DNA of 64,000 nt from Acidimicrobiales bacterium (GTDB lineage: Bacteria; Actinomycetota; Acidimicrobiia; Acidimicrobiales; Aldehydirespiratoraceae), in the NCBI GenBank assembly GCA_029247365.1, contig JAQWLJ010000064.1, positions 62,001-126,000 of the forward strand. Direction: 5' to 3'. The position numbers and the translations under genes are program-made. Shown here one piece after another: positions 62,441 to 64,000 of this stretch; within the stretch, counting starts at the first letter, position 1; every line of letters begins with the position of its first letter. The notes under the pieces were generated by a model. That model did no database searches, was not told the DNA's origin, and saw nothing but the letters and a program-made list of their open reading frames with translations.

Positions 62441-62953
62441 ATGGCCGATCTCACCCTGCCACCCCGCGACGCGGGTGAGCGCCAGACACTGCTCGACATG
62501 CTCGACCACTACCGCAAGGTCCTCATGCGCAAGGCGGAGGGTCTCACCACAGAGCAGTTGACCCAGGCACTTGCGCCATCCGACCTCACGATCGGCCGGC
62601 TACTGCGACACCTGGCGCTGGTCGAGGACATCTGGTTCCACTGGCGGTTCCTCGGTGGGGGCGTCCTGCGCGACTGGCCACAACTGGTCGACGGAGGCGT
62701 CGACGGCGTGATGGAGACCGCCGACGGCGAGTCACCGGACGTCCTCCTTGCGCAGATCCAGCGGTCGATCATCCGCAGCGACATGATCATCGCTGGCACC
62801 GGTTCCCTCGACGCGATCGCCGCCAACCCGGCATTCGACGGGCAGTACCCAAACATGCGCTGGATCCTCGTGCACATGATCGAGGAGTATGCCCGCCACT
62901 GTGGTCATGCCGACTTCCTCCGCGAGTCGATCGACGGCCGAACCGGCGACTGA
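62441..62953 (+). CDS. DinB/DUF664 family protein
   Basis: This 170-residue four-helix-bundle protein of the DinB superfamily has candidate metal ligands: His in LLRHLALVED and His residues in HMIEEYARHCGHADFLRE. In mycothiol-containing bacteria some relatives use this thiol, for example maleylpyruvate isomerase and mycothiol transferases. A mycothiol-linked role is possible but not shown. It is probably co-transcribed with the DUF427 gene. Confidence 0.87.
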   Translation: MADLTLPPRDAGERQTLLDMLDHYRKVLMRKAEGLTTEQLTQALAPSDLTIGRLLRHLALVEDIWFHWRFLGGGVLRDWPQLVDGGVDGVMETADGESPDVLLAQIQRSIIRSDMIIAGTGSLDAIAANPAFDGQYPNMRWILVHMIEEYARHCGHADFLRESIDGRTGD

Positions 62954-63038
62954 GACGGAGCGGTCGCGGGGTCGAGGCCGACGTACTGTTCGCCGAACCG
63001 CTGACAGGTTGGGCCTGCCGACACCCAGCGTCGAGTGA

Positions 63039-63872
63039 CTAGCTCCGGACTTCCGCGATTCGCCGGCGGGCGATTTCGAGGTCGTCGGGGTTGGTGACGC
63101 CGACCCAGGGCTCGTCGGTCGGCACAACTCCCACCGTGTAGGTCCCGGCCTGCCGCAGCTCATTGACGACGGTCGGCAAAAGGAACTCCGTCTTCTCCTC
63201 GTCGCCGTGGTCTGTGAGGAACTGTTCGAACCCCGACTCGAGGTGGCCGAATAGTGTCGGCGCGAACACCCAGCAGTTCATCGAAGCCACCGCGTTGTCG
63301 GTCAACACACCCACCGGGTCGGTCGATGTGATCGAACCGTCGTCTCGGCGTCCGATGCCGTGTGTCTCGACGAGCGATACGAGCTCGGTGCCGTCGACAC
63401 CACAGATGCCGCGCGACACCTCGCCAATCTCGGGCAGTGTCTGGCCGAGCTGGAACCCGGCGAGCAATGCCCGGTTGGCCGGAAGGCTCGCTGCTGCTGC
63501 CGCCAATGCGGTGTAGGTGGATCGGCCGTAATAGTCATCGGCGTTGATCACACAGAACGTGTCGGGCACCTCAGGTGCAGCGGCGAGGACGGCGTGCGCT
63601 GTACCCCACGGCTTGGTCCGGGCCGGGCCGTGGGTGTCTTGGAGCACACAAGCGACGTCGAGGTTTGGGTGCTGGGTCGAGACGTGTCGCCGCACGTCGT
63701 CCTCGATGTCGCTGCGGACGATCAAGACGACCTTCCCCATGCCCGCGTCGAGCGCGTCCTTGATGGCAAAGTCGAGGAACGCTTCACCATCGGCACCGAT
63801 CACAGCAAGTTGCTTTGTGCCACCAAACCTCGAACCGAGGCCCGCCGCCATCACCACAAGAGTCAGGCTCAT
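63039..63872 (-). CDS. Nucleotidyltransferase (sugar-phosphate nucleotidyltransferase-like)
   Basis: This 277-residue protein has an N-terminal nucleotide-binding signature LTLVVMAAGLGSRFGGTKQL and the metal-binding block FCVINADDYYGRSTY, as in NTP-transferases such as glucose-1-phosphate uridylyltransferases. TDEPWVGVTNPDD near the end is typical of a subgroup. It would make a nucleotide-activated sugar or related compound. The ATG at 63872 has a TACCAT box 7 nt upstream. The end of another gene lies just upstream. Confidence 0.87.
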   Translation of the reverse strand: MSLTLVVMAAGLGSRFGGTKQLAVIGADGEAFLDFAIKDALDAGMGKVVLIVRSDIEDDVRRHVSTQHPNLDVACVLQDTHGPARTKPWGTAHAVLAAAPEVPDTFCVINADDYYGRSTYTALAAAAASLPANRALLAGFQLGQTLPEIGEVSRGICGVDGTELVSLVETHGIGRRDDGSITSTDPVGVLTDNAVASMNCWVFAPTLFGHLESGFEQFLTDHGDEEKTEFLLPTVVNELRQAGTYTVGVVPTDEPWVGVTNPDDLEIARRRIAEVRS

Positions 63873-63879
63873 CGGGCGG

Positions 63880-63885
63880 ATGGTA
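63880..63885 (-). promoter_or_regulatory. Candidate -10 box of a leaderless promoter (nucleotidyltransferase gene)
   Basis: TACCAT on the minus strand lies 7 nt before the ATG at 63872. Confidence 0.45.
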
Positions 63886-63909
63886 ACGCCTGAGCCATCG
63901 CAGCCGGAG

Positions 63910-63999
63910 TTACCACTCGATGAGATCACTGACGTGATGGGTCTCGTTGAATGAGCGAACCGACCGCACACCGGTGCTGCTCGCCTGCACCCGGGTCAG
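63910..63999 (-). CDS. C-terminal end of a gene cut by the window
   Basis: A minus-strand frame enters from the right edge and encodes 29 residues ending SFNETHHVSDLIEW before a TAA at 63910. It shows the strong G/C third-position bias typical of genes here. No family can be named from so short a piece. It lies 37 bp upstream of the nucleotidyltransferase start, on the same strand. Confidence 0.45.
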   Translation of the reverse strand: MTRVQASSTGVRSVRSFNETHHVSDLIEW

Positions 64000-64000
64000 A

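Overview
The window is a gene-dense, high-GC stretch with no tRNA, rRNA, IS element or CRISPR array that I can see. It suggests an actinobacterium, and most likely (inference) a free-living member of the Acidimicrobiia. The reasons are a mycothiol-linked formaldehyde dehydrogenase gene, an inositol-3-phosphate synthase, an F420-type luciferase-like oxidoreductase, many CoA-ester catabolic genes, frequent GTG starts with 4-nt start/stop overlaps, and many genes whose start codon lies 6-8 nt after a TANNNT box, the signature of leaderless transcripts.

Layout. 1-4 kb: the end of a crotonase-family gene, an alpha/beta hydrolase and the helicase hrpB. 4-5.2 kb: a frameshifted alpha-methylacyl-CoA racemase-like pseudogene. 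5.2-8.5 kb: an exported DUF1501-SLH/DUF1800 pair. 8.6-12.9 kb: a VIT1/CCC1 transporter facing gluQ, a Ppx/GppA phosphatase and a hydrolase. 12.9-19 kb: an LLM oxidoreductase, a YceI protein facing an acyl-CoA synthetase across a two-site operator-like region, two methyltransferases and a TauD-type dioxygenase. 19.3-30.8 kb: a long plus-strand catabolic array (Baeyer-Villiger monooxygenase, crotonase, amidohydrolase, methyltransferase, gamma-glutamyltransferase, enolase-superfamily dehydratase, mycothiol-dependent formaldehyde dehydrogenase with a metallo-beta-lactamase partner, PhyH dioxygenase, dimethylformamidase-like protein). 30.8-37.2 kb: minus-strand genes including a sulfatase and a GrdB-like gene with an in-frame TGA. 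37.2-49 kb: an acyl-CoA ligase, an epimerase-like protein, an EamA transporter, a tag-type glycosylase, an amidohydrolase, a phosphatase, an aquaporin with a highly structured leader, Nudix, SDR, lipoprotein peptidase and MaoC genes. 48.8-51.1 kb: a LysR regulator divergent from inositol-3-phosphate synthase. 51-59 kb: a PhyH enzyme, a lipoprotein esterase, a tandem CoA-transferase, a DUF2071 protein, a thiolase and a ketosynthase/OB-fold fusion. 59-64 kb: an M20 peptidase, a second gamma-glutamyltransferase, DUF427, a DinB-like protein and a nucleotidyltransferase, then the end of one more gene.

The genes fit a heterotroph that breaks down varied organic molecules through CoA esters. Oxygenases open or demethylate substrates, ligases and CoA-transferases activate acids, crotonases, MaoC and thiolases shorten them, and the mycothiol system removes formaldehyde. 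The most notable observation is the probable selenoprotein at 35136-36293. A single reading frame is interrupted only by one TGA, this lies in a UxxC context, and a GC-rich hairpin follows at a spacing compatible with a bacterial SECIS element.
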